A DNA stretch of 64,000 bases from Xestospongia muta (Eukaryota; Porifera; Demospongiae; Haplosclerida; Petrosiidae). The notes under the pieces were generated by a model that was not told the DNA's origin, made no database searches, and saw nothing but the letters and a program-made list of their open reading frames with translations. Location: positions 13,764,192-13,828,191 of the forward strand of contig OY848917.1 in assembly GCA_963693285.1 (NCBI GenBank). Reading direction: 5' to 3'. The position numbers and the translations under genes were made by a program. Numbering within the stretch: the stretch's first letter is position 1; each line of letters starts with the position of its first letter. This document shows positions 1 through 10,888 of this stretch, in pieces.

Positions 1-45
1 ATTATTTGTTTTATTGAAAAACACCAAAAAAAAATTTCCTCTCAT

Positions 46-1395
46 TTACACCAATAAAATCTTTGGCCGCTTATGAAAGGTTATATTGTCAGTTAGCTCT
101 TTGTGCACTAGTCTACTTTGTGTTATAGTACTCCTAAGGTAACTCTTCAACCTCCGTAGAGTAGAGAATGATCTCTCAGAAGTTGCAATTGTCATAGGGA
201 TGGTATAATACAACTTTAGAAGTGTGTCAACCTCAGATAGCATTGCTTTATTGACTAAACTAGTATTCATGATATCAGCAACAGTGCCTACTGATGTGAC
301 CTTTTTGATACGGATGGATTGTGCACTCTATTCATTTGTTGCTTGTAGTATTAGAGTCCAAAATAGGTGAATTTCCTGATGCACAGAGCTCAATAAAAGC
401 ATTTGCTAGAATCAATGACTAACCGTTCCATTTCTTCCATAATTCTAAATGAGAGTTGGCTGAATCTGTTATCTAGTTCATTGTCTAGCAAGTCAATAAC
501 CTCAAAGTACGACTTCTGGAAATATTCTTCAGGGGTTTCAAATGAATGACCTGGATCTGTATCATCGTCAATCCTCTTTGGAACATATCTTCGGCGAGGC
601 AAAATAGGCAGTTGTGTTAGTTCTTTTGCTTCCTCAACAGCTTCTCTATAAAGCTTTGAAAATGATTCTTCTGATCTGTGGCGAGTGAAGAAACATTTGG
701 CCATTGCAACTGATTTCAGTGCATCTTGAGAACTAACATCTTTCCCTTGTAAAGTGAGAGAAACCTGTTCAGTCACAGCAAAAAAGAAGTGAGCAATTTT
801 AAGACCGAAGAAACTACTAGATTTATCCATTAGTGACAACAGACCACATGCTTTACAAGATGAATCAGCAGACGATTCTCTAGATAACACTTTCAGCTCT
901 TGACAGATAATTTCGTAATTCTTTATAATTGATCCTATTGCAGCAGTTCTAACTGTCCAACGTGTAGGACAAAGTTTCAATTGAGGATTCCCAGGTGATA
1001 CTTCTGCTTGAATACGTTTAAAAAGTGATAAGTGCTTTGGTGACGCTCTTATCAAAACGTTTCACTACACCAGTCAAGTAACCTAGCATATCAGCTCCTC
1101 CATCATATGCTTGTCCACATAAAAATGACACAGGCAAAGACAAACGAACTAAGCAATCTTTAAGGACAGAAAATAATGTAGCTGCAGAAGTGGACTCAAC
1201 CTCGACTAGTCCAATGAAATCTTCATGTATAGTATAGTCACTCTCAACCCATCTTAAAGACAAAGATAACTGTTCCTTGGAGGATATGTCACAAGTTTCT
1301 TCTGCCATTATTGAGTACCACTTTGAACTTCGGACATTATCAAGAATTCCTTTCAAAACTTGGTGAGCCATTAGTTGAATTTGCTTGCTCATTGA
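46..1395 (-). pseudogene. hAT-superfamily (ZMYM1/DUF4371-like) transposase relic
   Basis: Three minus-strand open segments lie in N-to-C order from high to low coordinates. 1018-1392 has CDISSKEQLSLSLRW and CGQAYDGGADMLG, as in the DUF4371 part of ZMYM1-like hAT proteins. 390-1055 carries the middle, with CPTRWTVRTAAIGSI. 46-270 carries the C-terminal dimerisation motif ERSFSTLRRLKSYLR. The frame changes where the first two segments overlap near 1018-1055, and stops separate the second and third, so no intact protein is possible. The N-terminal zinc finger is missing. The family cuts and pastes DNA through an RNase H-like fold; this copy should be inactive. Family assignment is by motif recognition only. 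Confidence 0.75.
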
Positions 1396-1789
1396 CTACA
1401 CCATGGGATAAGTAATTCTTGTCAGCAATCCATTTCTTAAGCTCAGAAACATCTGATGATTACTCTAAAAGTAATTGAATTAGACTACTTTCTGATTCCA
1501 TGTGGCCACGAACAGCAAATGCCTTGCGGTAATAAGAACTTCAATGCACTCAATTGTTTCAAAAGCATTTCTCTGTGAAAGTGTTGATCATGGTTGAGTT
1601 GCAGGCTGAGTTGAGAAGCTACAAATGGCTGTGACAGGCGTTGATATCACTGTCAAGTGCTGTTTATTCAGACACGACTCCCACTATTAGCAGTTATTCA
1701 ATAACAAAATCATTAACTGTGAGCTACATAATTAGAGAACACCAAGTATGGAATGATTAAAAAAATCATTGTTTTTAGATATATGTGAA
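1396..1789. other. Intergenic stretch, possible hAT relic
   Basis: No clear gene is seen. Short minus-strand peptides with scattered stops may continue the hAT relic on its left, but none is long or distinctive enough to assign. Confidence 0.3.
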
Positions 1790-1956
1790 TTATGTCCATG
1801 CTGCACATAGAAAGAAATCAACAGCTTCTTCTAAGCCCACACAATATAAATGTACCCAACATCTACAATATTCACATTCAATCAACACAGAATTGACTTC
1901 ATTTGATTCATCAATAATACAAACAGATGCAGCACAGTCTTTATCTTCTTCAAGTT
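1790..1956 (-). CDS. PHD-finger terminal exon (fragment)
   Basis: On the minus strand an acceptor (ttaacag) at 1957-1960 is followed by an open exon ending in TAA at 1790-1792. It encodes paired cysteines, then LIECEYCRCWVHLYCVGLEE, then FFLCAAW: the Cys/His spacing of a PHD zinc finger. The last zinc ligand appears to be Trp instead of Cys. PHD fingers usually bind histone tails or act as protein contacts. The exon joins in phase 1 to the duplicated 90-bp exons directly upstream (2075-2395), so the two look like the end of one gene. No start or catalytic domain belonging to it was found. It is probably a transposon-borne gene end. Confidence 0.55.
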
Positions 1957-2074
1957 CTGTTAATTATGCTTGAAATAAGATAAATTCCTAACATAACACT
2001 AACCATCATCAATCATTGACACTTCATGACTTGGTGTCACAGTACAAGTAGTTCTTTCAGTGAACAAATGTCTT

Positions 2075-2395
2075 TCTGGTTCTGTGAATTATTTAATTAA
2101 ACAATTATTAACAAAGTGACTAACGAAGGTGAGAGAGAGTCCAGCTTTTGAGGATCCTTCTGGTTCTGTAAGTTATTTAAAATAAACATTAATAAATAAG
2201 TAACCAAGGTCAGAGAGTGATTGTTGCTCCTTATTAGCCATCCTAGTCTTAGTACGAGTTGAAGCTTGTCCAGTCTTTGAGGATCCTTCTGGTTCTGTAA
2301 ATAATTTAAAATAAGCATTAATAATTAACAAGGTCAGAGAGCGACTGTTGCTGCTTATTAGCCATTCTAGTCTTAGTATGAGTAGAAGCTCATAG
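2075..2395 (-). repeat. Tandem mini-exon repeat, about 129-bp period
   Basis: About 2.5 imperfect units. The best unit on the minus strand is a 90-bp exon (2205-2294) with a 39-bp GT-AG intron on its 3' side (2166-2204) and a tttacag acceptor on its 5' side. The exon is divisible by three, phase 1 at both ends, and encodes a 30-residue unit beginning EPEGSSKTGQASTRTKTRMA. The following copy begins at 2165 with the same residues. The unit is polar and basic with no recognised fold. It lies directly upstream of the PHD exon. Confidence 0.6.
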
Positions 2396-2589
2396 GCGTA
2401 GGAATGATTTTATGACTGGGGGGGGGGGCACAGTTGGTGAAGTAAAAGGTGTGTAATAATCATTCATTGGTAATTTTTGATAACATTAGGTAGCTATAAA
2501 CATTGGACATGGTCTGTAAGATGTTTTTAACAACAATGTTATAAATAATTTGATTATAAGTGCAATGCAAGATAGAGTTACACATTACC

Positions 2590-3915
2590 AAAATAATTTC
2601 TTCTTCTGTCATTTACGTTGATAAAACTATTAGCTAGTGTTATAATGTCAAGTTCATCTGTCCTGTCTTAGTGAACACAAAGTAGCATTGTATTGTTAAG
2701 TCTTGTTTGTGACATTGTAGCTCTTAAATAAGTTTTCAGTCTCCTAAGCGCTGAGAATATCCTCTCTGCAGTTGCAGTGGTAACAGGTATTGTCTAAAAA
2801 ATCTTCATCAAATGAAGAACTTCAGAAAACATGACCTTACTCATGGAAACTTCGTTGATGACTTCACAAAGTGTTCGTATGTTAATTACCCTTGTAATAG
2901 GGACATCACAGGTTGGCATCATGTTTCTAGTACGAATCAAATCAGGAAGCATACGCAGCTGTGTTTGCAACCTCACCAGATCTAGGTCATTCTTGTATAT
3001 CTGCAAGTCATCAGATACCTGCTCAGGGCTGCCATTAGCAGCATCTAGTAACATTTTCTCAATTGCAGCTACAACAGGTAATCCTCACTTCTGCTGGAAC
3101 CTGCGCTTCAGCTCATTGATCAATAGGTCCAATACCTCAAAGTATTGCTTCCTAAATTAACTCTGAGGAGTGTCAAATTATGACTTGCTGCACCAACATC
3201 ACCTGGTCTTCTCGGTGGTTTCCTGTATCTGGGTAGTGTTGATGGAGATGTGAATTCTTTAGCACCTTCCACTCGTGAGTAAAACTCATCAAAAGAGGTA
3301 TCCTGTCAAAGCCTCTCCAGGAAGTTCACAGTCAGCTCAGCAGCAGTAACAGCTTCCTGGACTGTAGTATCTTTGCCTTGTAGAGTGATAGAGTTGCTCA
3401 GTTCCAGAAAAGATGAGATTTGACAATTTCAATCCAAAATATGTGCTAAATTTTTCCATTTGAGCTAGAAATCCACCAGCTCTTCCAGGATCTCCGAGTC
3501 TCAAGCCTTTATGTCCAACACAATGGACAGTTCGTTGTGCAGCCATCGACTTTGTCTTAAAAAACTATGCTGTACTTTGTGAGGCACTGGCTGAGATCAA
3601 CACCACTACTCATGTTGAGTATGGTGGAGACACCTGACTTTGAAGGTTTTCAAACAATGCTGACCGCTTCGGAGAAAACCGGATTAGCTGAGATAACTCC
3701 ATCACAATATCTAGAGCATCTCAGATAGGAATGCACTGATGGCCAACACTTTGCAAGCAAAGGTTGGTGCAATGGGCTAAGCAGTGGACATAAAGAGCTG
3801 ATGGAAACTCCTTTTGAATTTGAGCAGCAACACCATTTAAGTGGCCACTCATACTTGTGGCCCCAGCATATGCTTGCCTACAGCATGCTGAAATCGGAAG
3901 ACAAAGCCTTATCAA
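2590..3915 (-). pseudogene. Second hAT/ZMYM1-like transposase relic
   Basis: Minus-strand peptides in order from high to low coordinate: 3721-3915 with NGVAAQIQKEFPSALYVHCL (the region that precedes the catalytic His/Cys segment in ZMYM1-like hAT proteins), 3337-3546, 2794-3054, and 2600-2790 with IFSALRRLKTYLRATMSQTR, the hAT dimerisation motif. Frameshifts and stops separate every block. It is a decayed copy of the same broad family as the relic at 46-1395 but clearly divergent from it. Confidence 0.65.
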
Positions 3916-3983
3916 GGAATCTTTTAACGTGAGGGTAGGTGTGTTAGTCTACTTGTATTTAGACCCTTTACTTTCATATATTT

Positions 3984-4335
3984 TCATCTACTTTGAATCT
4001 TAATTTCATGTAGTGAATGGCCATCTCGGCCTGTCCAAAAGTCAACCGTGACAGTGGGTTTAATAACTGAAATTTTCTTGAGCATCTCATCTCTGCCTTC
4101 TTGATACAAATCATTCAACTTTCTTTTGATAGCTACTCTGAAAACTGGCTTAAAGCGTGGTTCAACATCAGTCATGAACTGTCGAAACCAATCCCGTTCA
4201 GCGACTTGAATTGCCAGTCCACCTGACCCAACAAGATTCCGGACAAGTGACGTTAGAATTAGATCCTGACTCTTAAACTCTCTTGATTCACTTCTAGATG
4301 TAGAGCATTGACCATCGCAAGTAAGAGTACCTTGT
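3984..4335 (-). pseudogene. ZBED-type hAT transposase fragment
   Basis: One open minus-strand stretch reads through LILTSLVRNLVGSGG, then ERDWFRQFMTDVEPRFKPV, then VTVDFWTGRDGHS. This is the segment after the BED finger in ZBED-like hAT transposases, where the VDFWT-like Asp is the first catalytic acidic residue. The rest of the catalytic domain is not seen; the neighbouring relic at 2590-3915 belongs to a different hAT subgroup. Confidence 0.55.
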
Positions 4336-4473
4336 CCAGACTAAAGTCAGCGTTGTTTCTTTTCTGTGTGTTCATTTAGCAAGCTGCCATGTGGTAGGAC
4401 AATCATCCATATGGCCTGATTCTTTGGCTTTCTTTTTTCCTATCTTAATTCTATTGCAGTGAGTTTGTAGAGA

Positions 4474-4692
4474 ATGTCTGTCTCTGTGACTTACACTGAT
4501 TTCTTTGACTTACCAGCTCGGTCAGGTAGCTCAAAAGAGTGCCAAGTTAAATATAAAGTTTGTTCCTGTACTTATAAATATACGTTGACAACTAAAGGCA
4601 ACTTGTTGAAGCACCTACAGACTTCACAAAAAAGGTCCAAATCAGATATTCCACGTGTATACACGATACACAAGTACATACACGAAAATTAG
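4474..4692 (+). pseudogene. BED-type zinc finger fragment on the opposite strand
   Basis: The plus-strand peptide shows DFFDLP, then CQVKYKVCSC, then TTKGNLLKHLQTSQKR. This is a BED finger-like arrangement (aromatic residues, paired Cys, then His and a residue in the second His position). It is the domain expected just upstream of the ZBED-type fragment at 3984-4335, but it lies on the other strand. Either an inversion separated the two or they come from different elements. Confidence 0.45.
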
Positions 4693-4885
4693 GGCTGAAA
4701 GTAAATAGATGTGAATACACAATATCACACGATGTATTTTCGTATACAATACTGCAACCACGCCCATATTCAATTACTGTACAACAGTTCATGTACAGGC
4801 ACGTGTGAGTGTAAGATCAGTCCAAGAAGTCAATAGATAAGAAAGTTATTATTGAGACAAATTGTAAGCATTGTAAGACACTTAC

Positions 4886-5084
4886 ATATCCATTTCCCAT
4901 AGTGTCTGCCATAAAGGGATACTTTAAAATTAATTTTCTAGCTACTCCCTTGATTTCTTTGCAACCAAAATTAGTTCCAAACTCGATGTCAGCAGGGTCA
5001 CCAGTGTTCTGGCAATTTCTGAACGAGCTGTTGTGTCTGGCTCTTTGGATTGACATTGACAATGCAGTTGAAGCAGATGACATA
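4886..5084 (-). CDS. Exon-like ORF, unrecognised (SAM-gene companion domain?)
   Basis: On the minus strand a good acceptor (caactctcag at 5085) and donor (GTAAGTG at 4879-4885) bracket an open exon. It encodes FGTNFGCKEIKGVARKLIL followed by KYPFMADTMGNGY. The R-K-L-x-x-K-Y-P-F-x-x-D-T-x-G-x-G-Y pattern resembles a domain I associate with SAM-domain proteins encoded beside C2H2-type transposon genes, such as the SAM gene at 12846-13081 here. That link is from memory and weak. No function is proposed. Confidence 0.3.
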
Positions 5085-5189
5085 CTGAGAGTTGGTGACC
5101 CAGGAGAAATATACTGTGGAGAGCTGAAAGATGGCGGAGAAAGCTAATACCATGTCCTTCAGTTGAAGAAACTGCATTGGCCTTTGGAT

Positions 5190-5514
5190 TCAATCTAAAT
5201 ATTTTCTTTACTATTCATTTTCAGACAAATTCATAAACTCCTCCCCATCAATGTAATTTTCTACAAGGATAATTTTATTATATTAATAGTGCAAATCCAA
5301 TTATTATAACCACAAAATTGATTAGATTATTTTTAATTCGCAACATTGAAAGTTGAAATAAAAAAGATACCATTGACATTCTTAGAGTAATCAGTAAGTA
5401 TATACTTATATCATATAACTGATGTCTAAGTATTATTATTATTAATATTGTTATTAATATATATCATATGTGCATGTAGATGAACAAAAGCAAATAAAGT
5501 AAGATGGTGAAAAT
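5190..5514. other. AT-rich stretch, nothing recognised
   Basis: AT-rich sequence with short ATT/TAT runs. I see no ORF with family features, no RNA gene and no clear repeat boundary. Confidence 0.4.
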
Positions 5515-6700
5515 CTAGTACATAATATAGTCTAAGGGTGAACCATCTACGATGTCTATGGACCGCCATTTAGTGCAGGAACCTCTTAGACAGAGTATAG
5601 TTGCCCTGATGATGGCAAAAGTTAGCCTAGTTTTTATCCAGCTAATGGTGGTACTGTAGCTTCTCTGCCACATGAGGGACAGATGTTCGGCAAGACATTG
5701 TAAGAATCTGGTGGTTTCCCTGCCCAACAGACCGTCGACTGAGATGCAGAGAGGAGTAAATAAGGCTCTTCTTTCTTCACAGGCGGTGCAATATTTGTTC
5801 TTTTTCTCCCTCTCAGCCGTGGTAAGGACTTGCGGGGGGTTTGGTGACGATAAGACTGGGCGTCAGTGTCAATTACACGAATGTCAAACAACACCTCAGT
5901 CTTGTGGAGTCCAAACTCCTCTCACAGCAAGATCGGTGATAAGAGCGGGTGTACTAATAGTGGCCTCTCTGACTATGGGTTCTTTAACAACTTGTCCCCA
6001 GGCCACATCTGCCAAATGCGTCCCTGACTTCACAAGACCACCACTACGACATGACAGGGTGTGGGATAGGTCAAAGGGAGCTCCGCAACCGCACAGTTGA
6101 TGGGGAGAGAGAGTAAAGGCTTCCTATAGCGAATTGATAGTGCATCCTTAAATTCTCTGTCAGAAAGGTCAAAGTGATGTTTGGACAGAGCAGATGAAGG
6201 CTGGATAGGCGGCTTGCAGTTGTACCTGTGCTATTTTTGCTAAACAATCTGCTACTTGAACCCATTCATGAACGGACTCTTTCACAAAGTGGTTGTTCTC
6301 GGAGGGACTGCCCACAACACCTCCAAGTAATTTGTGACTTAAGACTACGTTGACTCCTAGTGGATCGAACAAAGAGTGGACCTCCTCCATAATTTTTTTT
6401 AACTACAATGAAACTCTTGTTTGGTTTGGGATAATAACCGAAAGAAGGGCCACACTTCATGAGGTTTAGTAACCAGTCTTTAAGTGACACCAGTTTGGGA
6501 GACGCAGAGGCATCATCCGCATACCAAACTTGGGATCCCTGGTATGGATGGTCTACTGTATTGATGAGTGGAAGGGTAGCGATAGCATATATGAACATAG
6601 ATAGTGGATCACCTTGTGTGATACCCTTTTTACTGTGTAACATCGATGCTGAACCTTTCAGAACTAAAGAGGCCCAGCCCCTATATGTTTTAAACAAGTA
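5515..6700 (-). pseudogene. Non-LTR retrotransposon (LINE) reverse transcriptase relic
   Basis: The minus strand carries the C-terminal part of a reverse transcriptase. 6266-6697 has KKGITQGDPLSMFIYAI and VWYADDASA, so the catalytic YADD is kept, followed by GPSFGYYPKPNKSFIVVK. After a frameshift, 6169-6390 continues with LGGVVGSPSENNHFVKESV. Further down, a Cys-rich CGCGAPFDLSH segment and FDIRVIDTDAQSY lead to a terminal peptide ending at 5515. At least three frame changes and stops are needed to read it. The element would copy itself by target-primed reverse transcription. The N-terminal half and endonuclease are absent: a typical 5'-truncated, dead copy. Confidence 0.7.
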
Positions 6701-6749
6701 TCGAGAACAGCATGGCCATGTGACTTTTGAGTTCTATGATACCGTAATT

Positions 6750-7670
6750 CTATTTATATACATCAAGCGGCTGTAGTAGATGAGTAGTATGAGCAGGAAG
6801 ACAAAGCATGTGGATCTGATATTTTTGAGTGTACTCTATTACTTCAACAGAAATATGTGATGCATGGCCATCAAGAATAAGCAAAATTGGTCTAGCAGGA
6901 GGTATCATTTCAATGAAAAGTTTGAATCAATCCATGAACAATTCACCATTAACCTTGCCAGAATCACTACATCAAAAAGTAGTTCCAACCAAGGCACCTA
7001 CTTTCAACACATTTGTTATCATTTTACAAGGATAAATAAGATATGGTGGCATAGAAAAACCCAAAGCTGAAACACAGATTAAAATTGTATAGGTCTTACC
7101 CTTTTCTGCTGAAGTTATTGCCCACACATTGCGACGGCCTATCTCTGAAAAGACTCGTCCAGGCTTGTGGACAATGCTGATTCCAGTTTCATCCATGTTG
7201 AAGATTTGCATCAGTTTAGATATAATATACAGCCTAGCATAAAGAGCACCTAGTTTTGCGAAGTAGTCTTGAATTATGCACGGATTTGCACAGGCAGCAC
7301 GTGAATGGGATAGAGATTGTGCTGACCGCAAAGTCAAATTTGGGTGGTGAGATGTAAATCCATCCATCCAAGACCGTCCAGCACTTCCATTAGTGAAAGG
7401 GTGCTTCCGTCCAGATGATTCTGCAATTCTAAAGGCAATTCTCATAACATCATCCCGTGACAGGCCAAACCCCATGCCAGACATTTTTATGAGGTATGAA
7501 ACTACCTGTTCTTCTTCCTCACTTTTGAGGACTGTGGATGGGCCTGGTGTACATTCTAAACTCACAACATGGCAAGTTCTGTGCCTAAGAGTTTCATACG
7601 GCAGATTATAGGTTCTAGAAGCTTCTCTCATTCCCATACCATCCACGACACATTTCAAAGCTGCAGCCAT
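6750..7670 (-). pseudogene. pogo/Tigger-type transposase relic
   Basis: An open stretch (6972-7670) encodes a psq-like helix-turn-helix (MREASRTYNLPYETLRHR), a second DNA-binding region with NGSAGRSWMDGF, and the start of the DDE_1 nuclease (NMDETGISIV). The same frame continues past two stops (TGA after GTTF and TGA after FMD) into LILDGHASHISVEVIEYTQ and LPAHTTHLLQPLD. The first two catalytic Asp residues are therefore recognisable. It ends at a stop in 6750-6752 without the C-terminal tail. Its domains match the larger pogo element at 27777-33679, but it lacks that element's extra modules. Confidence 0.7.
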
Positions 7671-8583
7671 ACTTTCCTTGGTCCATAGCTTTCACACAGG
7701 TTTCGACTTAGATAGTGCCATAATTCTATGTGAAATATTGAGAGAGATCCTTTAATAACCATAGTCCTGGTTCTAAACAGCTCCCTAATTCTATTTAAAG
7801 CATATGGCAAGTAAAAGTTCATTTCTATCATTTACAGAGTTATTCGAACATGTAATTCTATGCAGCATTGTATGTTAAGTAGTAGCAAAATAAAGTCACA
7901 GGTTTATAGTTTTAAACCTTGAGATACTCTGTCAGACCCACAATTTGGCTTTTGTCAAGTTTTGACAACTTTTTGACATTAACTGCTGAAAGGTCAAAGT
8001 TCGCAATATATGCGATTGCGTAAGTCCCTTAATTATGCAATATAAGTGATCAGCAAAATGAAAAGTGAATAAAGAATATAAGTGATCTATGATAAATTAT
8101 AGGAAAAGAAAGTAAAGAAAAATAACTGGAATGACTAAAGTTACTAAGAGCTGGGTATTTAAGATGGCAAGTGGAGCATGGACATAAATAATGACAAGCA
8201 GGGCCAGAACGAGTTGAGAGGTTGGAAAAAGACACAAAAGCTCAACTTGGATCTGGAAACTGTAGACACTTAACTAAAAATAGATTATCCTTGAGCTCTT
8301 AAGTAACAAACAAGAGGTAGAAGGTTGAGAGCTAACAACCTAGAACGATAAGAAGACAACCTGTCATTGAGGATGTACTTGAGAACCGTATGTAAGATGA
8401 GACCGAACAAGGAACAGGTAGAGTAATCTTTTAACTTTTACTGGAGAATCAACAGAAAACGTCCTCCTTATATGTATGCGTTTCTCTCTTCCTCCTGTCT
8501 CTCTTCCTCACAATTTGGGTTTTTGATCTATACATATAAGATTCTTCAGGCTTTTGATCTAAACCAGCAGTATGATTCAGTTA
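7671..8583. other. Intergenic, no gene seen
   Basis: No open frame with family features on either strand and no RNA gene. The part next to 7671 would be the 5' flank of the pogo relic. The right end abuts the Harbinger target duplication at 8581-8583. Confidence 0.4.
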
Positions 8584-8808
8584 AGGCCAGGATACACGAT
8601 GCAACATATAGCACCACTATGTTGCATGCAACTTTTTTGTTCTGCAACAAAGTCGCTCTGCGCTGGAATATTGATACAACTTTGTTGCTGTGATTTATTA
8701 AAAGTTATAAACGTTATTAAAATCATTGATTAACAATAATTTTAAAATGGCGGAAGACCGTGTGAAGATAGGTGCTTGTGGTGTTATTATAGCCTGACGT
8801 TGATGAAA

Positions 8809-8949
8809 ATGCGTCACAGACGTAGAAAGCAAACTGTCTGGGTCAGAGAATGGGTTAGAAATCGCCAGAGGTATGGTGCATATCATCAATTAGTTCAAGA
8901 GTTGAGGTTGGGAGATCATGTGAAATACAGCACTCTGCCTGCTTATTAG
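8809..8949 (+). pseudogene. Harbinger 1 transposase, N-terminal exon
   Basis: The open stretch encodes RHRRRKQTVWVREWVRNRQ followed by YGAYHQLVQELRLGD, the N-terminal block before the nuclease domain in HARBI1-like transposases. It ends at TAG 8947-8949. Another ATG at 8749 (MAEDRVKIG) lies in a different frame and may be the original start, now shifted. The middle of the protein, between here and the exon at 9705, is missing or unrecognisable. Confidence 0.55.
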
Positions 8950-9163
8950 ACTGTTAGCATTGTGTGACTGTTCTTTACTCTCTATTACTTATTTCACTTA
9001 CTTTCAAATATTTTTTCAAAACTTCAGTTATAACTGAGCATGTCTCTGGCACAATTCTTGCAATCGTTTGTCTGGGAATTCTATAGAGATACTGCAAACT
9101 GGTATAAGATTCTCCTATATTCAAGGCATGATAATAAATTTGTAGAAAATATTATGAGACTAC

Positions 9164-9484
9164 TTACCAGTAGCAAGAAAGTGTAAGGTTACTGCAAGCC
9201 TTTCTCCTGGAGGTATGGCACATCGCATGTGATGAACTTGAATTGAGTGATCCACTATGCATGTCACAATGGTAATGAGGGTTGGTGGGATAGCCATAAT
9301 TTAGCAGTCCAGGTGACATTGGAAGGTGGTTTTCATTTTGCACAGAGAATATCATGGATTGAATTTGAAATTTAATTCTTCGTTTGGTTGCTTCATCTTT
9401 GATTGTCTTAAGTTCCGAAGCTATGTATTCGCCAAATATATCGTCAGGATCCCATTGTGTGCATTTGCTACTAGTTGCCTCCAT
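9164..9484 (-). pseudogene. Harbinger 1 MADF/BESS accessory protein, C-terminal exon
   Basis: The minus strand encodes WDPDDIFGEYIASELKTIKD and KRRIKFQIQSMIFSVQNE, a BESS-type C-terminal interaction motif as found in MADF/BESS proteins. The frame extends upstream to about 9640, through LLEKAINLMEATSSKC and one stop at KE*. In Harbinger elements this partner protein helps the transposase enter the nucleus and bind the ends. It sits between the two plus-strand transposase exons. Confidence 0.55.
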
Positions 9485-9704
9485 TAGATTAATGGCTTTT
9501 TCTAAAAGTTTTCCCCTCTCTTTTCTGTCATTTACTAGTATTTGTTTGTGGAGTTACTCTTTGGTAGATTGAACTACATCTGCTTCCTCCATTTCATCCA
9601 AATTGTCATCAGGAAGGGTATCACCAGTGATTGCTTCCAGTTAATCTTTTAATTCACCATCAACCTACTTGATGCACTCATTCATTCCATATTTATTTTT
9701 ACAG

Positions 9705-10491
9705 GTACCACAAACTGAAGCTGAGTGGAAGACCATTGTTCATGACTTTGATGTACAATGGAATTTTCCCCATTGCATTGGAGCAATGGATGGGAAGCAT
9801 ATAATCATTAGGCCACCTCCAGGAAGTGGATCATATTACTTTAACTATAAACACAGCTTCAGTATAGTCCTACTGGCAGTTGTGGATACTAACTATAAAT
9901 TCATATATGTTGACATAGGATGCAATGGAAGGGTCTCAGATGGTGGGGTGTTTAGAAATTGTAATCTGTTTACTGCAATGGAAAACAACACCCTCAATAT
10001 ACCTAATCCAGAACCTCTAATTGGAGATAGAAGTTTTCCCCTTCCTTACATGTTTGTGAGTGATGATGCCTTTCCTTTAAAAGAATACATTCAAAAGCCA
10101 TTTGGTCAGGTGGGATTAACAACTGAGAAACGAATTTTCAACTATAGACTAAGCCATGCCTGACGTATTGTAGAAAATGGTTTTGGTATTTTAGCCAACA
10201 GATTTCCAGTTTTTATGGTCCCTATCCATCTCTCTCCATAATTTCTTATGCACAAAGAAAAATTCAAAGCCAATTTATGCTCCTCCTGGAAGTTTTGACA
10301 GAGAGGACTCTGAAACACACACCATCACACCTGGAGATTGGAGGACGAAACAACAAACTCAAGGCATGATACCCATTGAACGTGAAGGAAGCAACAGAAA
10401 TCCACAGAACGCAAGAGATATACGTGAATACTTAGTAAAATATTTTACATCCACAGCTGGAAGTGTACCATGGCAGGATAACATTATTTGA
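9705..10491 (+). pseudogene. Harbinger 1 transposase, nuclease domain (DDE_Tnp_4)
   Basis: An acceptor (tttttacag) precedes 9705. The frame encodes [20 protein letters not shown] with the first catalytic Asp, then FIYVDIGCNGRVSDGGVF with the second, and RIVENGFGILANRF with the Glu. A TGA at 10161-10163 interrupts just before RIVENG. Further down a deletion removes sequence before YAPPGSFDRED and PGDWR, and the frame ends at 10489-10491. This is the HARBI1-like endonuclease. All three catalytic residues are still visible, but the stop inactivates this copy. Confidence 0.8.
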
Positions 10492-10728
10492 TAGATACCT
10501 GTAAATGTGATTGAGAAGCCTTTGGTGTGACAAAATCTTCCAAAAACTCCAATTGTTTATAATGTTTCCATTTGGTAACATATACATCCTCACGTCCATC
10601 TCCAGTTTTCCTTTTTTTTCATTTTCCCTTTTTCTCTAGCATATTGTGTTCTTAGATTTCTCCATTTTTTTCTATTTCTTTAACTATAATAAGAGTGGCA
10701 AGGTTTAGTATCATATATTATGTATTAC

Positions 10729-10888
10729 CTGGAATATCCAAAGTTTCAGCAATTTCTGCCAGTGCTTTACTTCTGGCATCTCTGTTGAAGTTATTCTTGG
10801 ATTTTATGTCATATAAGCTTGGCCTCTCTTCAAACAAGTCAATCAATTGATTGATCTTGGTCGACCACGAGTACGATGAATTTGCCAT
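10729..10888 (-). CDS. Harbinger 1 MADF-domain first exon
   Basis: A minus-strand ATG at 10888 begins MANSSYSWSTKINQLIDLFE and continues with RPSLYDIKSKNNFNRDARS and EIAETLDIPG, then a donor (GTAATAC). This is the N-terminal half of a MADF (Myb/SANT-like) DNA-binding domain. The exon is open and has a good splice donor. The expected second exon with the rest of the domain is not found before the transposase. An equivalent exon lies at 19798-19945. Confidence 0.65.

Noticed and set aside
5672..6100. 142-codon plus-strand frame
   Set aside because: It lies opposite the LINE reverse transcriptase relic, whose minus-strand reading has clear family motifs; the plus-strand peptide has none.
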